The notes under the pieces were generated by a model. That model had not been told where the DNA came from. It saw only the letters and a program-made list of their open reading frames with translations, and made no database searches. Positions 9,367 to 19,811 of a stretch of 64,000 bases of DNA are shown here, in pieces (the stretch's first letter is position 1; every line of letters starts with the position of its first letter). This DNA is from Sunxiuqinia elliptica (GTDB lineage: Bacteria > Bacteroidota > Bacteroidia > Bacteroidales > Prolixibacteraceae): NCBI RefSeq assembly GCF_900113005.1, contig NZ_FONW01000012.1, positions 62,001-126,000 on the forward strand, in the 5' to 3' direction. A program made the position numbers and the translations under genes.

Positions 9367-10149
9367 TTAATCTGGGAAGTACCCCCGAATAATTCCTCGT
9401 TTAGAGTCTTTCACAAACAATAAGATTTCGTCACGCTCTGGAGTTGCCGACATCTCAGCCTCAATGATTTCGACAGCCTGAGCCGTATTCAACCCTTTTT
9501 GGTAGATGTAGCGATAAATCTCCTGAACCTCACGGATTTTATCATTATTGTAGCTTCGTCTTCTTAAGCCAATTGAGTTAATTCCAACATAAGAAAGTGG
9601 TTCACGTCCTGCTTTGATAAATGGTGGAACATCTTTACGAACCAACGAACCTCCTGAGATCATTACATGCGATCCAATATGACAGAACTGGTGAATCGCA
9701 GTCATTCCTCCAATAATTGCCCAGTCGTCAACGACCACTTCTCCGGCCAATTGGGTACTGTTCACCAAAATCACATTACTCCCTACAAGACAATCATGCG
9801 CGATATGTACATAGGCCATAATCAAGCAGTTGCTACCCACAACTGTTTTTCCTCTCGCAGCCGTTCCTCTGTTAATGGTGACAAACTCCCTAATGGTCGT
9901 ATTATCTCCAATCTCCACAGTGGTGTATTCACCTTTAAACTTCAAGTCCTGTGGGACTGCACCAATAACTGCTCCGGGGAAGATGCGGCAGTTTTTACCA
10001 ATCCGGGTTCCGGGCATAATGGTTACATTTGAACCAATACGAGTACCTTCCCCGATAATGACATCCTTATCAATGGTAACAAAAGGCTCGATCACCACAT
10101 TGTCTGCTACCTGTGATTCAGAATGTACGTAAGCTAACGGTTGTTTCAT
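9367..10149 (-). CDS. lpxA: Acyl-ACP:UDP-N-acetylglucosamine O-acyltransferase LpxA
   Basis: Catalyses the first step of lipid A synthesis, 3-O-acylation of UDP-GlcNAc in the cytoplasm. The 260 residues begin with left-handed beta-helix hexapeptide repeats (VTIMPGTRIGKNC, VIGAVPQDLKFKGE), and H118 in the AYVHIAHD motif corresponds to the catalytic H125 of E. coli LpxA. The C-terminal helical domain (LRRRSYNNDKIREVQEIYR) is intact. It is the last gene of HD-lpxD-lpxC/fabZ-lpxA, 26 bp after lpxC-fabZ, and is followed by a strong terminator. Confidence 0.96.
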   Translation of the reverse strand: MKQPLAYVHSESQVADNVVIEPFVTIDKDVIIGEGTRIGSNVTIMPGTRIGKNCRIFPGAVIGAVPQDLKFKGEYTTVEIGDNTTIREFVTINRGTAARGKTVVGSNCLIMAYVHIAHDCLVGSNVILVNSTQLAGEVVVDDWAIIGGMTAIHQFCHIGSHVMISGGSLVRKDVPPFIKAGREPLSYVGINSIGLRRRSYNNDKIREVQEIYRYIYQKGLNTAQAVEIIEAEMSATPERDEILLFVKDSKRGIIRGYFPD

Positions 10150-10175
10150 GCTATAATTGTTTTCAGTAATTATAT

Positions 10176-11570
10176 TTACGCTTTAACGATCTGTGCCATA
10201 AAGTCTCCCTCCGCAACTACGGTATCACCAACGTAACACAGACCTTTCATATTTGCAATACCTCTTCGGATGGGCGAAATTAACTCCATCCGGAAGATCA
10301 ATGTATCACCTGGAACAACTTTCCGGCGAAATTTAACATTATCAATACGTATGAAATAGGTTGAGTATTTATCTTCTTTGTCTTGCAACACGTACAATCC
10401 ACCACACTGTGCCATCGCTTCAATCAAAAGCACACCTGGCATAACGGGCTCTTCCGGGAAATGTCCCTGAAAGAAAGGTTCATTGACGGTCACATTCTTA
10501 ACTCCAACAATGTAGTTGTCTTTTATTTCGATCACCTTATCGACCAGCAAAAATGGGAAACGGTGTGGCAAAAATGACCGGATTTCATTGATACACATCA
10601 ATGGTTTTTGTGCCGGATCATAGCATGGAATCACACTACAAGCGTCCTGCTTACGAATCTCCTTTTTCAGCAGCTTCGCAAATTCGGTATTTGCCTTATG
10701 CCCTGGTTTGGTTGCAATAATACGTCCTTTAATGCGACGTCCGGCCAAACTCAAATCACCAACGACATCTAATAATTTATGACGAGCACATTCGTTTTCA
10801 AACTGCAACTCAAGGTTATTCAGGATTCCTTGCTCCTTTTTCACCTCAACATGCTCGTGATTAAACAGGTCGGCCAGACGATCCAGTTCGTCCTGACTAA
10901 TTTCCTTATCCATAATCACGATGGCATTATCCAAGTCTCCCCCCTTCACCAAATTGTTTTGCAGCAAAAACTCCAGTTCACGAACAAAAACAAACGTTCG
11001 GCATGAAGCAATCTCCGTTTTAAATGCCTCCAGATTCTCCAATACAGCAAACTGATTGTTCAGCACACTTGAATTGAAGGCAATCATTACGTTTAAGTTG
11101 TATTCACTGTCCGGCAATGCGATAATTTCAGATCCTGTTTCCGGATCTTTATAAACCATTTTCCGGGTAATCTCAAGATACTTCCGTTCTGCCTCCTGCT
11201 CTACAACACCGGCTTTCTCAATAGCCTCCACAAAAAGTTTTGAACTTCCATCCAGAATAGGAACCTCTTGGTTATCCACTTCAATCAGCACATTATCCAG
11301 ATCCATTCCTGTTAAGGCAGCTAAGGCATGCTCAATTGTGCTTAAGCGTATATCATCCTTACCAATGACCGTACCTCTCGAGGTGTCGATCACTAAACTA
11401 GCGTCAGCATCCAATACTGGCTGCCCCTCCAGGTCGACACGTTTAAACTTAAAACCATGATTTTCAGGAGCTGGCTTAAAGGTCATATTAACCAAAACTC
11501 CCGTATGTAGTCCTTTGCCGCTTAGTGAAAACTCGCGGGCTAGTGTTCTTTGCTTCACTGTCATTTCCAA
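10176..11570 (-). CDS. lpxC-fabZ: Bifunctional UDP-3-O-acyl-GlcNAc deacetylase / 3-hydroxyacyl-ACP dehydratase (LpxC-FabZ)
   Basis: A fusion of two enzymes normally encoded separately. Residues 1 to about 315 are LpxC, the zinc deacetylase and committed step of lipid A synthesis: H81 ([10 protein letters not shown]), H264 and D268 (HKLLDVVGD) match its zinc ligands. Residues from about 325 to 464 are FabZ, a hot-dog dehydratase: H370 in [12 protein letters not shown] and E384 in LIEAMAQ are the expected catalytic pair. The fusion is characteristic of Bacteroidetes and links competing lipid A and fatty acid pathways in one polypeptide. It starts 15 bp after lpxD. Confidence 0.97.
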   Translation of the reverse strand: MEMTVKQRTLAREFSLSGKGLHTGVLVNMTFKPAPENHGFKFKRVDLEGQPVLDADASLVIDTSRGTVIGKDDIRLSTIEHALAALTGMDLDNVLIEVDNQEVPILDGSSKLFVEAIEKAGVVEQEAERKYLEITRKMVYKDPETGSEIIALPDSEYNLNVMIAFNSSVLNNQFAVLENLEAFKTEIASCRTFVFVRELEFLLQNNLVKGGDLDNAIVIMDKEISQDELDRLADLFNHEHVEVKKEQGILNNLELQFENECARHKLLDVVGDLSLAGRRIKGRIIATKPGHKANTEFAKLLKKEIRKQDACSVIPCYDPAQKPLMCINEIRSFLPHRFPFLLVDKVIEIKDNYIVGVKNVTVNEPFFQGHFPEEPVMPGVLLIEAMAQCGGLYVLQDKEDKYSTYFIRIDNVKFRRKVVPGDTLIFRMELISPIRRGIANMKGLCYVGDTVVAEGDFMAQIVKA

Positions 11571-11585
11571 GTCGTTTTCTGAGAC

Positions 11586-12632
11586 TTATTCTTCGTTCAA
11601 CTTCGATTTGAGTTCTTCAACTTCCTTTTGCAGAGCAAGCAACTGTTCACGCATCTGCGGAAGACGTCTGTATACTACGTATGTTTTCAACGCTTTATCG
11701 TGATCCATAGCCGGTGCTCCCAGCACGGTCCGACCTGCCTTAATACTATTAGAGACACCTGCCATTGCTCCAATTTTAACATTGTCGCCAACAGTGAGGT
11801 GTCCGGCAATTCCAACTTGCCCTCCAAACATACAATTCTTACCAACTTTTGTTGATCCGGCAATTCCAACCAACGCAGCCATCACGGTGTTTTCTCCAAC
11901 CTCGCAATTGTGAGCGATCTGAATCAAATTGTCCAGTTTTGCCCCTTTACGAATGACTGTTGATCCCATGGTAGAGCAGTCAATTGTGGTATTGGCTCCG
12001 ATTTCAACATCATCTTCAAGAATAACATTCCCAACTTGAGGAATCTTCTTGTAAGAACCATCAGCCATTGGTGCAAATCCAAAACCATCAGAACCAATCA
12101 CAGCTCCCGCATGAATAATGCAGTTGTCTCCAATTACAGTTCCATCGTAAATTTTAGCTCCGGCATAAATAATGGTATTATTCCCAATTATCACTCCTGA
12201 ACCAATATATGTTTGTGGATAAATTTTAACGTTGTTTCCTAGGCTAGAATTAGCCCCGAGGTAGGCAAAAGCTCCAAAATAAACAGATTCTCCAACCGTT
12301 GCTGAATCATCAATGAATGAAGGTTGTTCAATACCACTCTTCATTTGACGAGCTTGCTCATACAATTCTAACAAAGAGGCAAATGCCTCGTACGGATCAT
12401 CGACCCGGATAAGCGTTGCTTTGACCTCATGTTCTGGTTCAAAATCTTTTCTGACCAATACAATCGAGGCCTCTGTTTCATAAATGTATCTTTCGTATTT
12501 TGGATTGGCTAAAAAAGCCAGCGTTCCTGTTTTTCCATCCTCAATTTTGGATACATTGTTTACGCTTACATTCTCATCGCCCTCTACCGTTCCATGCAGA
12601 AACTCAGCGATGTTCGTTGCTTTAAATTCCAT
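11586..12632 (-). CDS. lpxD: UDP-3-O-acylglucosamine N-acyltransferase LpxD
   Basis: Adds the second hydroxyacyl chain in lipid A synthesis. The frame is open to 12704, overlapping the upstream gene, but the ATG at 12630-12632 ([14 protein letters not shown]) is the normal LpxD start and gives 348 residues. An N-terminal uridine-binding domain is followed by hexapeptide repeats from about residue 110 to 290. H241 in [12 protein letters not shown] equals the catalytic H239 of E. coli LpxD. A C-terminal coiled segment ([19 protein letters not shown]) is expected to trimerise. It lies 37 bp after the HD gene. Confidence 0.96.
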   Translation of the reverse strand: MEFKATNIAEFLHGTVEGDENVSVNNVSKIEDGKTGTLAFLANPKYERYIYETEASIVLVRKDFEPEHEVKATLIRVDDPYEAFASLLELYEQARQMKSGIEQPSFIDDSATVGESVYFGAFAYLGANSSLGNNVKIYPQTYIGSGVIIGNNTIIYAGAKIYDGTVIGDNCIIHAGAVIGSDGFGFAPMADGSYKKIPQVGNVILEDDVEIGANTTIDCSTMGSTVIRKGAKLDNLIQIAHNCEVGENTVMAALVGIAGSTKVGKNCMFGGQVGIAGHLTVGDNVKIGAMAGVSNSIKAGRTVLGAPAMDHDKALKTYVVYRRLPQMREQLLALQKEVEELKSKLNEE

Positions 12633-12669
12633 AATTTTTTTCTTGGCGCGCTGCAAAAATAGGTTTAAA

Positions 12670-13926
12670 TTACTTAATGTCCAATTCTTTCGGATAACAC
12701 ACAAAATATTTCCTTACCGTTTGCGACAGGCTAGAAAGGTTAATATCTGATGCTTCGTTTATCTCTTTTACCTTTCCATTCTTCATCAAAATATTGATTT
12801 TATCGCTTCCTGCAGCGTAAGCATTATTCGTTATTGAACCACGAATCAAGAAATAATCAAGCTTATCCCGGCTCACCCCCCAACGAGACATAATCTCCTC
12901 CTCCATTCGCTGAATTCGTTGAGCTGGGAACGTTGAGTTTTTGATTTTTATCCGAAAAAGTTTCCGATTGATCACAGCCCCTGCCAAGTAGGCCAATATG
13001 TTATCTTCGTGATACTGCCATTGCTTCATTGCCGAAATTAGATCATTGTCATCCAATTCTACAAACAACTCCAACAGGTTTTTCTTCTCTGCAAACGACT
13101 GCTTCAAGAAACAATCTAGTGTTATATGGTGCTTCAGAAATACGGCAAGTGCCGGGGTCGCAAAAAGCTCCTCCCCGTTCATCATTAATTCCTTGGCTCG
13201 ACGCAAAACGTTAACCAACATGTTTTCGGCAGATAGCACCGTTTTATGCAAGTAAACCTGCCAATACATCAGCCGCCGGGATATTAAGAACTTCTCGATA
13301 GAATAAATTCCCTTATACTCAACCACCAGACCATCGTTTCGGACATTTAACATCTTAATAATGCGGTCAGATCCAATTGTTCCTTCGGTTACGCCCGAGA
13401 AGAAACTGTCTCTTCGCAAATAATCCAGTCGATCCACATCCAACTGACTAGCGACCAATTGATGCAGAAATTTTTTGGGATACTCATTCTTAAAAATTTG
13501 AATCGCTCGATCAAGTTTTCCCTTAAACTGCCGATTAAGCTCTTCCATTAACATCAACGAAATGTGCTCATGAGAAATTCCTTCGACCAGCGAATGCTCC
13601 AATGCATGGGAAAAAGGACCATGGCCAATATCGTGCAACAATATAGCACAAGTTACAGCCTCTTCTTCCTGCTCCGTAATCTCCACATCTTTCATCCGCA
13701 AACTCGCTATTGCCGACTGCATTAAATGAACAGCCCCAATGGCATGTTCGAACCGCGTGTGATTTACTCCCGGAAACACGATATAGGAAAGCCCCAGCTG
13801 TTTAATGCGCCTCAAACGCTGCAAAAACGGGTGTTCTATTAAATCATAGAGGAATTCAGACTGGATTGTGATAAACCCAAAAACCGGATCGTTGATTATC
13901 TTTTTCTTATTTGTTTTCAAGCCCAA
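12670..13926 (-). CDS. HD-domain phosphohydrolase (COG1078, SAMHD1/dGTPase-like)
   Basis: A 418-residue HD-superfamily phosphohydrolase. The metal-binding set is visible: H61 in [11 protein letters not shown]98-D99 in [12 protein letters not shown], and the distal Asp within [14 protein letters not shown] at 161-174. The family includes dNTP triphosphohydrolases related to SAMHD1, but the substrate of the Bacteroidetes branch next to lpxD is not established. The gene heads the lpx operon, so co-expression with lipid A synthesis is likely. The start is supported by a TACTTTTG -7 element 28 bp upstream. Confidence 0.85.
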   Translation of the reverse strand: MGLKTNKKKIINDPVFGFITIQSEFLYDLIEHPFLQRLRRIKQLGLSYIVFPGVNHTRFEHAIGAVHLMQSAIASLRMKDVEITEQEEEAVTCAILLHDIGHGPFSHALEHSLVEGISHEHISLMLMEELNRQFKGKLDRAIQIFKNEYPKKFLHQLVASQLDVDRLDYLRRDSFFSGVTEGTIGSDRIIKMLNVRNDGLVVEYKGIYSIEKFLISRRLMYWQVYLHKTVLSAENMLVNVLRRAKELMMNGEELFATPALAVFLKHHITLDCFLKQSFAEKKNLLELFVELDDNDLISAMKQWQYHEDNILAYLAGAVINRKLFRIKIKNSTFPAQRIQRMEEEIMSRWGVSRDKLDYFLIRGSITNNAYAAGSDKINILMKNGKVKEINEASDINLSSLSQTVRKYFVCYPKELDIK

Positions 13927-13954
13927 AAGCGATCTTTTAAAAATGCATAATCAA

Positions 13955-13962
13955 CAAAAGTA
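13955..13962 (-). promoter_or_regulatory. -7 element for the HD-lpx operon
   Basis: On the minus strand the sequence reads TACTTTTG, a match to TAnnTTTG, 28 bp before the ATG of the HD gene. The best TTG (13987-13989) is 24 bp away, which is longer than usual. Confidence 0.45.
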
Positions 13963-14244
13963 AGAATTTTTTCACACCACCTAAACCAACTACCTCTAGT
14001 CCAGTTAAAAATCAGCCTCTAACTCCCCTCAGACGAGTTCTGCTAAAAATAGGTTCCGACTCTAAAACCAGCCTCACACAGGCATTCTGAGACCTTTGCC
14101 TTCGCTTTGAGCAAACTCTTTCCCACGAATAGAAAAATGCATTACCCCTTCGTTAGCTCCTCATTGATTACCCCTTCGACGACCAATCTGTCAAAATCCC
14201 GCCTCGCCTTTACCTATCAACTGATGATCATGAACTTCCACATT
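13963..14244. other. Intergenic stretch with no supported gene
   Basis: Between the divergent HD-lpx and rimP operons I see no credible coding frame. The only minus-strand candidate is about 22 codons. Two direct copies of ATTACCCCTTCG lie at 14141-14152 and 14167-14178. The plus-strand rimP promoter starts at 14245. Confidence 0.6.
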
Positions 14245-14274
14245 TTGAGAATTGAATTCATTTTGCTAATTTTG
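14245..14274 (+). promoter_or_regulatory. Promoter of rimP-nusA-infB
   Basis: TTG at 14245-14247 and TAATTTTG at 14267-14274 with a 19-bp spacer are an excellent match to the Bacteroidetes primary sigma consensus. The start of transcription is expected near 14281, leaving a leader of about 60 nt. Confidence 0.75.
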
Positions 14275-14302
14275 CGCTGACAATTGGAAGAAAGACCGTT
14301 TG

Positions 14303-14330
14303 CAGGGGACCCAAAGTCCCCTGTTTTATT
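14303..14330 (+). promoter_or_regulatory. Terminator-like hairpin in the rimP leader
   Basis: CAGGGGAC (14303-14310) and GTCCCCTG (14316-14323) make a GC-rich 8-bp stem with a 5-nt loop, followed at once by TTTTATT. It lies between the promoter and the rimP ATG at 14342, so it cannot be the end of an upstream plus-strand gene. A leader attenuator or antitermination site is the simplest reading. Confidence 0.6.
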
Positions 14331-14341
14331 AGTCGAAATTT

Positions 14342-14803
14342 ATGATTGACAAAGAGAAAATCGCACAACTCATTGAAGACGAATTAACTGACGATCAGTT
14401 CATCGTCGATTTTGAAATAACACCAAGCAACCAAATCATGGTTACCTTGGATGGCGAGAACGGAATCACCATTGATCATTGTGTGCGCATTAGCCGTTTG
14501 GTCGAAGGAAACCTTGACCGTGAAGAAGAAGATTTTGAATTACAAGTTTCTTCGGCAGGATTAGGACAGCCCTTGAAGATCCATCGTCAATTTGTAAAAA
14601 ATACCGGCAAGGAGATGGAAGTCGTTTTAAGTACCGGCGAAAAGCTGGAAGGAATACTGAAATCAGTCGACCAAGATGGCTTTGAATTGGAAACATCCAA
14701 ACGTGAAAGGGTGGAAGGACATAAAAAAAAGCAACTTATTACGCGTACTTACCGTATAGCGTTTGACGAAGCTAAAACAGTAAAAAACATTATAAAATTC
14801 TAA
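14342..14803 (+). CDS. rimP: Ribosome maturation factor RimP
   Basis: A 153-residue protein needed for maturation of the 30S subunit. The N-terminal alpha/beta domain contains VDFEITPSNQIMVTLDG and DHCVRISRLVEGNLD, followed by ELQVSSAGLGQPL, the family signature (usually VSSPGLxRPL). The C-terminal SH3-like barrel spans about 80-153. It is the first gene of the rimP-nusA-infB operon and ends 12 bp before nusA, as in most bacteria. The Pro to Ala change in the VSSPG motif is common in Bacteroidetes. Confidence 0.92.
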   Translation: MIDKEKIAQLIEDELTDDQFIVDFEITPSNQIMVTLDGENGITIDHCVRISRLVEGNLDREEEDFELQVSSAGLGQPLKIHRQFVKNTGKEMEVVLSTGEKLEGILKSVDQDGFELETSKRERVEGHKKKQLITRTYRIAFDEAKTVKNIIKF

Positions 14804-14815
14804 AACGAGGGCAAG

Positions 14816-16051
14816 ATGGATACAATTAATCTTATCGATACCTTTTCTGAATTTAAAGACCTGAAAAATATTGATCGGGTCACGATGATGAGCGTTCTTG
14901 AAGACGTTTTCCGCAATGTTTTGCAAAAATCATACGGGACAGATGAAAATTTCGACATCATTATAAATATTGACAAGGGTGACTTTGAAATTTGGCGGAA
15001 CCGTGAAGTCGTAGAGGATGATGCAATTGAAGATCCGAACACGCAAATTACGTTGACAGAAGCCAAGAAAATTGACAATGACTACGAGGTAGGTGAAGAA
15101 GTTACGGATGAAGTAAAACTTCAGGACTTCGGTCGCCGTGCAATTCTAAACCTGCGTCAGAACTTGGCCAGCCGGATTTTGGAACTTGAAAAAGACCACA
15201 TTTACGGCAAATATAAAGGTAAGATTGGCGACATTGTTACCGGCGAAGTTTACCAGGTATGGAAAAAAGAAATCCTTGTTTTGGATGACGAAGGCAACGA
15301 GTTGATTCTTCCAAAAACCGAGCAAATCCCTTCCGACTATTTCCGTAAAGGAGATAACCTCCGGGCGGTGGTTTACAAAGTAGAGTTAAGAAACAACAAC
15401 CCACTGATTATCCTTTCCAGAACATCTCCAGTATTCCTTGAGCGCTTATTCGAGCTTGAGGTTCCTGAGATTTTTGATGGTTTGATTACCATTAAAAAGA
15501 TTGTTCGGGTTCCAGGAGAGCGTGCCAAAGTTGCAGTTGAGTCGTACGACGAACGTATTGACCCAGTTGGTGCATGTGTTGGAATGAAAGGATCTCGTAT
15601 TCACGGCATCGTTCGTGAACTTAGAAATGAAAATATTGATGTGATCAATTATTCGGCTAATGTTCAGTTGTTTATTCAACGGGCATTGAATCCGGCAAAA
15701 ATATCGTCAATCAAATTACACGAAGACTCGAAACGCGCTGATGTTTACCTAAAACCAGATGAAGTTTCGTTGGCTATTGGTAAAGGAGGCTTAAACATTC
15801 GTTTGGCTAGCCAGCTTACCGGTTACGAAATTGATGTCTATCGTGAAATGGAAGCAGATGAGGAAGATGTAAATCTGGATGAATTTGCTGATGAAATTGA
15901 AGGCTGGATTCTGGATCTACTAAAATCAATCGGATGTGACACTGCAAAGAACGTGTTGAGTTTAAGCCGTGCCGATTTGATTAAACGTACCGATCTTGAA
16001 GAAGAGACGATTGATCACGTATTAAAGATTTTACGCGCTGAGTTTGAGTAA
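14816..16051 (+). CDS. nusA: Transcription termination/antitermination factor NusA
   Basis: An RNA polymerase-binding factor controlling pausing, termination and antitermination. The 411 residues comprise an N-terminal RNAP-binding domain (about 1-130), an S1 domain (about 135-200, GKIGDIVTGEVYQV) and two KH domains (about 205-345, with DPVGACVGMKGSRI and EVSLAIGKGGLNIRLA carrying the GxxG loops). A short helix-hairpin-helix-like tail is present, but the acidic repeats of E. coli NusA are absent, as is normal in this phylum. It lies 12 bp after rimP. Confidence 0.95.
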   Translation: MDTINLIDTFSEFKDLKNIDRVTMMSVLEDVFRNVLQKSYGTDENFDIIINIDKGDFEIWRNREVVEDDAIEDPNTQITLTEAKKIDNDYEVGEEVTDEVKLQDFGRRAILNLRQNLASRILELEKDHIYGKYKGKIGDIVTGEVYQVWKKEILVLDDEGNELILPKTEQIPSDYFRKGDNLRAVVYKVELRNNNPLIILSRTSPVFLERLFELEVPEIFDGLITIKKIVRVPGERAKVAVESYDERIDPVGACVGMKGSRIHGIVRELRNENIDVINYSANVQLFIQRALNPAKISSIKLHEDSKRADVYLKPDEVSLAIGKGGLNIRLASQLTGYEIDVYREMEADEEDVNLDEFADEIEGWILDLLKSIGCDTAKNVLSLSRADLIKRTDLEEETIDHVLKILRAEFE

Positions 16052-16082
16052 TCCCAAACAATTAACACCAAACTATTGGGAT
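16051..16082 (+). other. Weak hairpin between nusA and infB
   Basis: ATCCCAA (16051-16057, beginning in the nusA stop codon) can pair with TTGGGAT (16076-16082). The following sequence is AT-rich without a solid T-run. It could partially separate expression of nusA and infB. Confidence 0.3.
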
Positions 16083-16155
16083 TTAAATAAATTGGATTTA
16101 AAATTGCATAGTTTTTTGCGTAAAACTTAAAAAAAGAAAAAAATAGATTGGGTAT

Positions 16156-19131
16156 ATGGCAATTGGCAAAAAAAATACGCGACTTAGTAAGGTAGCAAGA
16201 GAGTTTAATGTTGGAATTTCTACGATCGTTGATTTTCTACATAAAAAAGGATTCGATATTGACTCCAACCCGAACTCAAAAATTTCGGAAGATGCATATC
16301 ATATGCTCGAAAAAGAGTATAAAAGTGACATCTCTCTGAAAAAAGAGTCTGAGAAAATTAACCTGATGAGTCATCGTAGTAAAAATGAATCTATTTCATT
16401 GGACCAGCCGGAAACAGCATCTGACGATACGGAACAAGATGACAATGACGGTGAAGATGAAGTGGAAGAAGTGCGCATTAAGGATATGAATGTTCCGAAG
16501 AAGGAAGTTCCTAAACCAAAGCCAGAGCCAAAGCCTCATCCAAAAGAAGAGAAAGAAAGCTTACCTGAAGTTGAAAAACCACGGGTGGTCGGGAAAATAG
16601 ACTTGGAGAGTGTTCAACCAAAAAAACGCGAGGGAAAACCAACCGTTATTAAAAAAGGGGACTTAAAACAGCAAGAAGCTGAAAAGCCCAAAGCTGTCGA
16701 GCCGGAAAAAGAAAAAGAGGTTACCAAGCCGAAAGAAGCCGAACCGGAAAAGCCAGAGGCTGTAACGCCTAAAAAAGAGGAGAAAGTAAAAGAAGAAACT
16801 CCTAAAAAAGCAGAAGAATCTCAAGACGTTCAAACAAACATTCCTAAAGTTGACGAGGTTAAGGTCGTAGGAAAGATTGACTTATCATCAATCAACCAAA
16901 AAACACGCCCTACGAAAAAGACCAAGAAACAAAAAGAGGAAGAACGCAAGGAACGCGAAAAGCAAAAAAGGCATTCTCAACATAAAGGCCAGGATAAAGA
17001 TATTAAGACCAATGTGAATAAGCTTTCCGGTCCTAATGTTGTTGGTAAAATTGAGGTCAATAAGAACCCAGGAGGTTCTTCCAATGATAATTCAGCAGCG
17101 AAGAAAAAACGTCGCCGAATCCAAAAAGATTCTAGTCCTCGCGTTAACGTTGAAAAGAAACAAGGTCAACAACGCGGCCGCATGCAACAACAAGGCGGAA
17201 AAGGAAAACGCAGAATCATTAAGAAAGAGGTTAGCGAGGAAGACGTACAAAAGCAAATTAAAGATACTTTAGCTCGTTTGACATCTGGAAAACAGAAGTC
17301 AAAAGGAGCAAAATATCGTCGTGATAAACGCCAAGCAGCCAGCGAAAAAGCAGCTGCCGAATTCGAAAAGCAAAGTGCAGAAAAGAGCATTTTGAAAGTT
17401 ACAGAATTTGTTTCTGTATCAGAATTGGCAACCATGATGGATGTTTCAGTTACTGAGATTATTTCATCTTGTATGAGCTTGGGGCTTTTCGTATCAATCA
17501 ACCAACGACTCGATGCAGAAACCATGTCGATTGTTGCTGAAGAATTCGGCTACACCGTTGAATTTGTAAGTGCTGACATTATGGAAGGTGTCGAAGAGGA
17601 TGACGAACCCGATGAAGTTCACCCACGGGCTCCGATTGTTACTGTCATGGGGCACGTTGACCACGGTAAAACCTCATTGCTTGACTACATTCGTAGTGCA
17701 AACGTAATTGCCGGTGAGGCTGGAGGTATTACCCAGCACATTGGAGCTTACCACGTAAGCCTTGAGGATGGTCGTAAAATAACCTTTCTGGATACACCGG
17801 GTCACGAAGCGTTTACCGCGATGCGTGCACGGGGTGCTCAGGTTACCGATATTGCAATTATTATTGTAGCTGCTGATGATGACATCATGCCTCAAACCAA
17901 GGAGGCGATCAATCACGCGCAAGCAGCAGGAGTTCCAATCGTATTTGCCATCAACAAGATTGACAAACCCGGAGCTAACCCTGAAAAAATTAAAGAAGGA
18001 CTTGCCAACCTAAACTTCCTAGTTGAAGAATGGGGTGGAAAATATCAAAGTCAGGATATCTCAGCCAAGCAAGGACTTAACATTAGCGAATTGCTCGAAA
18101 AAGTAGTTCTTGAAGCTGAAATGCTTGAGCTTAAAGGAAATAAAGACAAACGTGCCAGTGGTACAATCGTAGAATCGTCACTGGATAAAGGACGCGGATA
18201 CGTTGCAACCGTTTTGGTTCAGAACGGAACACTCCGCCAAGGAGACATTGTGCTGGCCGGTCAATACTACGGTCACATCAAAGCGATGTTCAATGAGCGT
18301 AACCAACGTATTGACTCAGCAGGCCCCTCAGAACCAGTTATTATTTTAGGACTGGATGGAGCACCTCAGGCTGGTGATAAATTCAACGTATTTGAAAATG
18401 AGCGTGAAGCGCGTCAAATTGCCAATAAGCGTGAACAGTTAGCACGAGAACAAGGCTTGCGAACTCAAAAACATATTACGCTGGATGAAATTGGACGTCG
18501 AATTGCTATTGGAAACTTCCAAGAACTGAACTTGATTGTTAAAGGTGACGTGGATGGATCAATCGAAGCACTTTCTGATTCATTGATTAAACTGTCAACC
18601 GAAGAAATTCAGGTGAATGTAATCCATAAAGCTGTTGGTGCAATTTCTGAATCAGATATCATGCTAGCTACCGCTTCCGATGCAATCGTTGTGGGATTCC
18701 AGGTACGACCAAGCTTGGGTGCTCGTAAATTAGCCGAAAAAGAAGAAGTAGATATTCGCCTTTACTCGATCATTTACGACGCGATCAACGAGCTAAGATC
18801 AGCAATGGAAGGGATGCTTTCTCCTGAAATCAAGGAAGAAATTTTGGGTACCGCAGAAGTATTGGAGACTTTCAAAATTACCAAGGTCGGAACCATTGCC
18901 GGATGTATCGTTCGGGATGGCAAAATTGCAAGATCTTCGAAAGTCCGCTTGATTCGCGATGGCATCGTAATCTATACCGGAACCTTAGGCTCCTTGAAAC
19001 GATTTAAGGATGATGCTAAAGAAGTTCTGAAAGGCTACGAATGTGGATTGAACATTGATGGCTATAATGACATTAAAGTAGGCGATATGGTCGAAGCCTT
19101 CCACGAAGTTGAAGTTGCAAAATCACTCTAA
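16156..19131 (+). CDS. infB: Translation initiation factor IF-2
   Basis: A GTPase that brings initiator tRNA to the ribosome. The 991-residue protein has an N-terminal IF2_N motif (residues 1-50, [18 protein letters not shown]), a long charged Lys/Glu/Pro-rich linker (about 60-400) with a repeated VVGKIDL motif, a second IF2_N region near 410-465, and the G domain with P-loop GHVDHGKT at 499-506, DTPGHEAF and NKID. Domains II-IV follow, ending at 991. The long low-complexity linker is a usual Bacteroidetes feature. It is last in the operon, 104 bp after nusA, and ends in a strong terminator. Confidence 0.96.
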   Translation: MAIGKKNTRLSKVAREFNVGISTIVDFLHKKGFDIDSNPNSKISEDAYHMLEKEYKSDISLKKESEKINLMSHRSKNESISLDQPETASDDTEQDDNDGEDEVEEVRIKDMNVPKKEVPKPKPEPKPHPKEEKESLPEVEKPRVVGKIDLESVQPKKREGKPTVIKKGDLKQQEAEKPKAVEPEKEKEVTKPKEAEPEKPEAVTPKKEEKVKEETPKKAEESQDVQTNIPKVDEVKVVGKIDLSSINQKTRPTKKTKKQKEEERKEREKQKRHSQHKGQDKDIKTNVNKLSGPNVVGKIEVNKNPGGSSNDNSAAKKKRRRIQKDSSPRVNVEKKQGQQRGRMQQQGGKGKRRIIKKEVSEEDVQKQIKDTLARLTSGKQKSKGAKYRRDKRQAASEKAAAEFEKQSAEKSILKVTEFVSVSELATMMDVSVTEIISSCMSLGLFVSINQRLDAETMSIVAEEFGYTVEFVSADIMEGVEEDDEPDEVHPRAPIVTVMGHVDHGKTSLLDYIRSANVIAGEAGGITQHIGAYHVSLEDGRKITFLDTPGHEAFTAMRARGAQVTDIAIIIVAADDDIMPQTKEAINHAQAAGVPIVFAINKIDKPGANPEKIKEGLANLNFLVEEWGGKYQSQDISAKQGLNISELLEKVVLEAEMLELKGNKDKRASGTIVESSLDKGRGYVATVLVQNGTLRQGDIVLAGQYYGHIKAMFNERNQRIDSAGPSEPVIILGLDGAPQAGDKFNVFENEREARQIANKREQLAREQGLRTQKHITLDEIGRRIAIGNFQELNLIVKGDVDGSIEALSDSLIKLSTEEIQVNVIHKAVGAISESDIMLATASDAIVVGFQVRPSLGARKLAEKEEVDIRLYSIIYDAINELRSAMEGMLSPEIKEEILGTAEVLETFKITKVGTIAGCIVRDGKIARSSKVRLIRDGIVIYTGTLGSLKRFKDDAKEVLKGYECGLNIDGYNDIKVGDMVEAFHEVEVAKSL

Positions 19132-19152
19132 CGAGAAAAGATATCAATTAAA

Positions 19153-19182
19153 AAAATCCGGTTTTACACCGGATTTTTTTTT
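19153..19182 (+). terminator. Intrinsic terminator of rimP-nusA-infB
   Basis: AAAATCCGGT (19153-19162) and ACCGGATTTT (19168-19177) make a 10-bp stem with a 5-nt loop, followed by a T-run to 19182. It lies 22 bp after the infB stop. Confidence 0.9.
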
Positions 19183-19203
19183 GCTCAAAACCCACCTGCT
19201 TGC

Positions 19204-19241
19204 ACAAAAAAATCCCTGTTGAAAAATTTCAACAGGGATTT
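19204..19241 (-). terminator. Intrinsic terminator of gcvH
   Basis: AAATCCCTGTTGAAA (19210-19224) faces its exact complement at 19227-19241, a very stable stem. On the minus strand a seven-T run follows. It is convergent with the infB terminator 20 bp away. Confidence 0.88.
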
Positions 19242-19301
19242 CAATTATTGTATTGATCAAACCCCTAACATGGGATTTATTTTTAATTCAATCTCTGAAA
19301 A

Positions 19302-19682
19302 TTAAGCTTCCAGCATGGCTTTGTAAGCTGCTGCATCCATCAGTTCATCCAGCTCAGCCGCATTGCCCACTTCAATCTTAATCATCCAGCCATCACCATA
19401 AGGATCTTTATTGATCAGTTCTGGCTCATCTTCTAGAGCAGTGTTAAACTCTGCGACTTTACCACCGACTGGCATAAACAAGTCAGAAACAGTTTTTACC
19501 GCTTCTACTGTACCAAAGGTTTCTCCTTTTGGAAGATCTTCACCTTCAGTTTCTATCTCAACAAAAACGATGTCACCCAATTCTCCTTGAGCGAAGTCGG
19601 TAACTCCGACATAAACAACGTCTCCTTCAACACGAACCCATTCGTGTTCTTTTGTGTACTTTAAGTTCTCTGGCAGATTCAT
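19302..19682 (-). CDS. gcvH: Glycine cleavage system H protein
   Basis: A 126-residue lipoyl carrier that shuttles the aminomethyl group between the P, T and L proteins of glycine cleavage. K63 in [15 protein letters not shown] is the lipoylated lysine, and the hybrid motif ESVKAASD-type turn is intact. The gene is monocistronic; gcvP and gcvT are not in this window. It is divergent from tsaE and ends at a strong terminator. A TACTTTTG -7 element lies 27 bp upstream. Confidence 0.95.
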   Translation of the reverse strand: MNLPENLKYTKEHEWVRVEGDVVYVGVTDFAQGELGDIVFVEIETEGEDLPKGETFGTVEAVKTVSDLFMPVGGKVAEFNTALEDEPELINKDPYGDGWMIKIEVGNAAELDELMDAAAYKAMLEA

Positions 19683-19708
19683 AATGATAGCTTCAATTGT
19701 ATTTTTAT

Positions 19709-19716
19709 CAAAAGTA
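19709..19716 (-). promoter_or_regulatory. -7 element for gcvH
   Basis: The minus strand reads TACTTTTG, matching TAnnTTTG, 27 bp before the gcvH ATG. No well-spaced -33 TTG was found. Confidence 0.45.
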
Positions 19717-19782
19717 ATACATTTTTCGAAAACATAAATCCAACAAAGATCAGCCTTTGTGTTTTTTAAATTGAAGATTACT

Positions 19783-19790
19783 TAAATTTG
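19783..19790 (+). promoter_or_regulatory. -7 element for tsaE
   Basis: TAAATTTG matches TAnnTTTG and lies 21 bp before the chosen tsaE ATG at 19812. This supports that start over the upstream ATG at 19788, which overlaps the element. The nearest TTG (19757-19759) is 23 bp upstream. Confidence 0.5.
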
Positions 19791-19811
19791 CATCAATCAG
19801 AAATTTATACC

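Noticed and set aside
12633-12704. Long lpxD start overlapping the HD gene
   Set aside because: The extra 24 residues do not resemble LpxD, and the ATG at 12632 gives the normal N-terminus, so the overlap is not real.
17166-17525. 119-aa minus-strand frame inside infB
   Set aside because: It overlaps the Lys/Glu-rich linker and second IF2_N region of infB on the opposite strand and looks like a low-complexity shadow.
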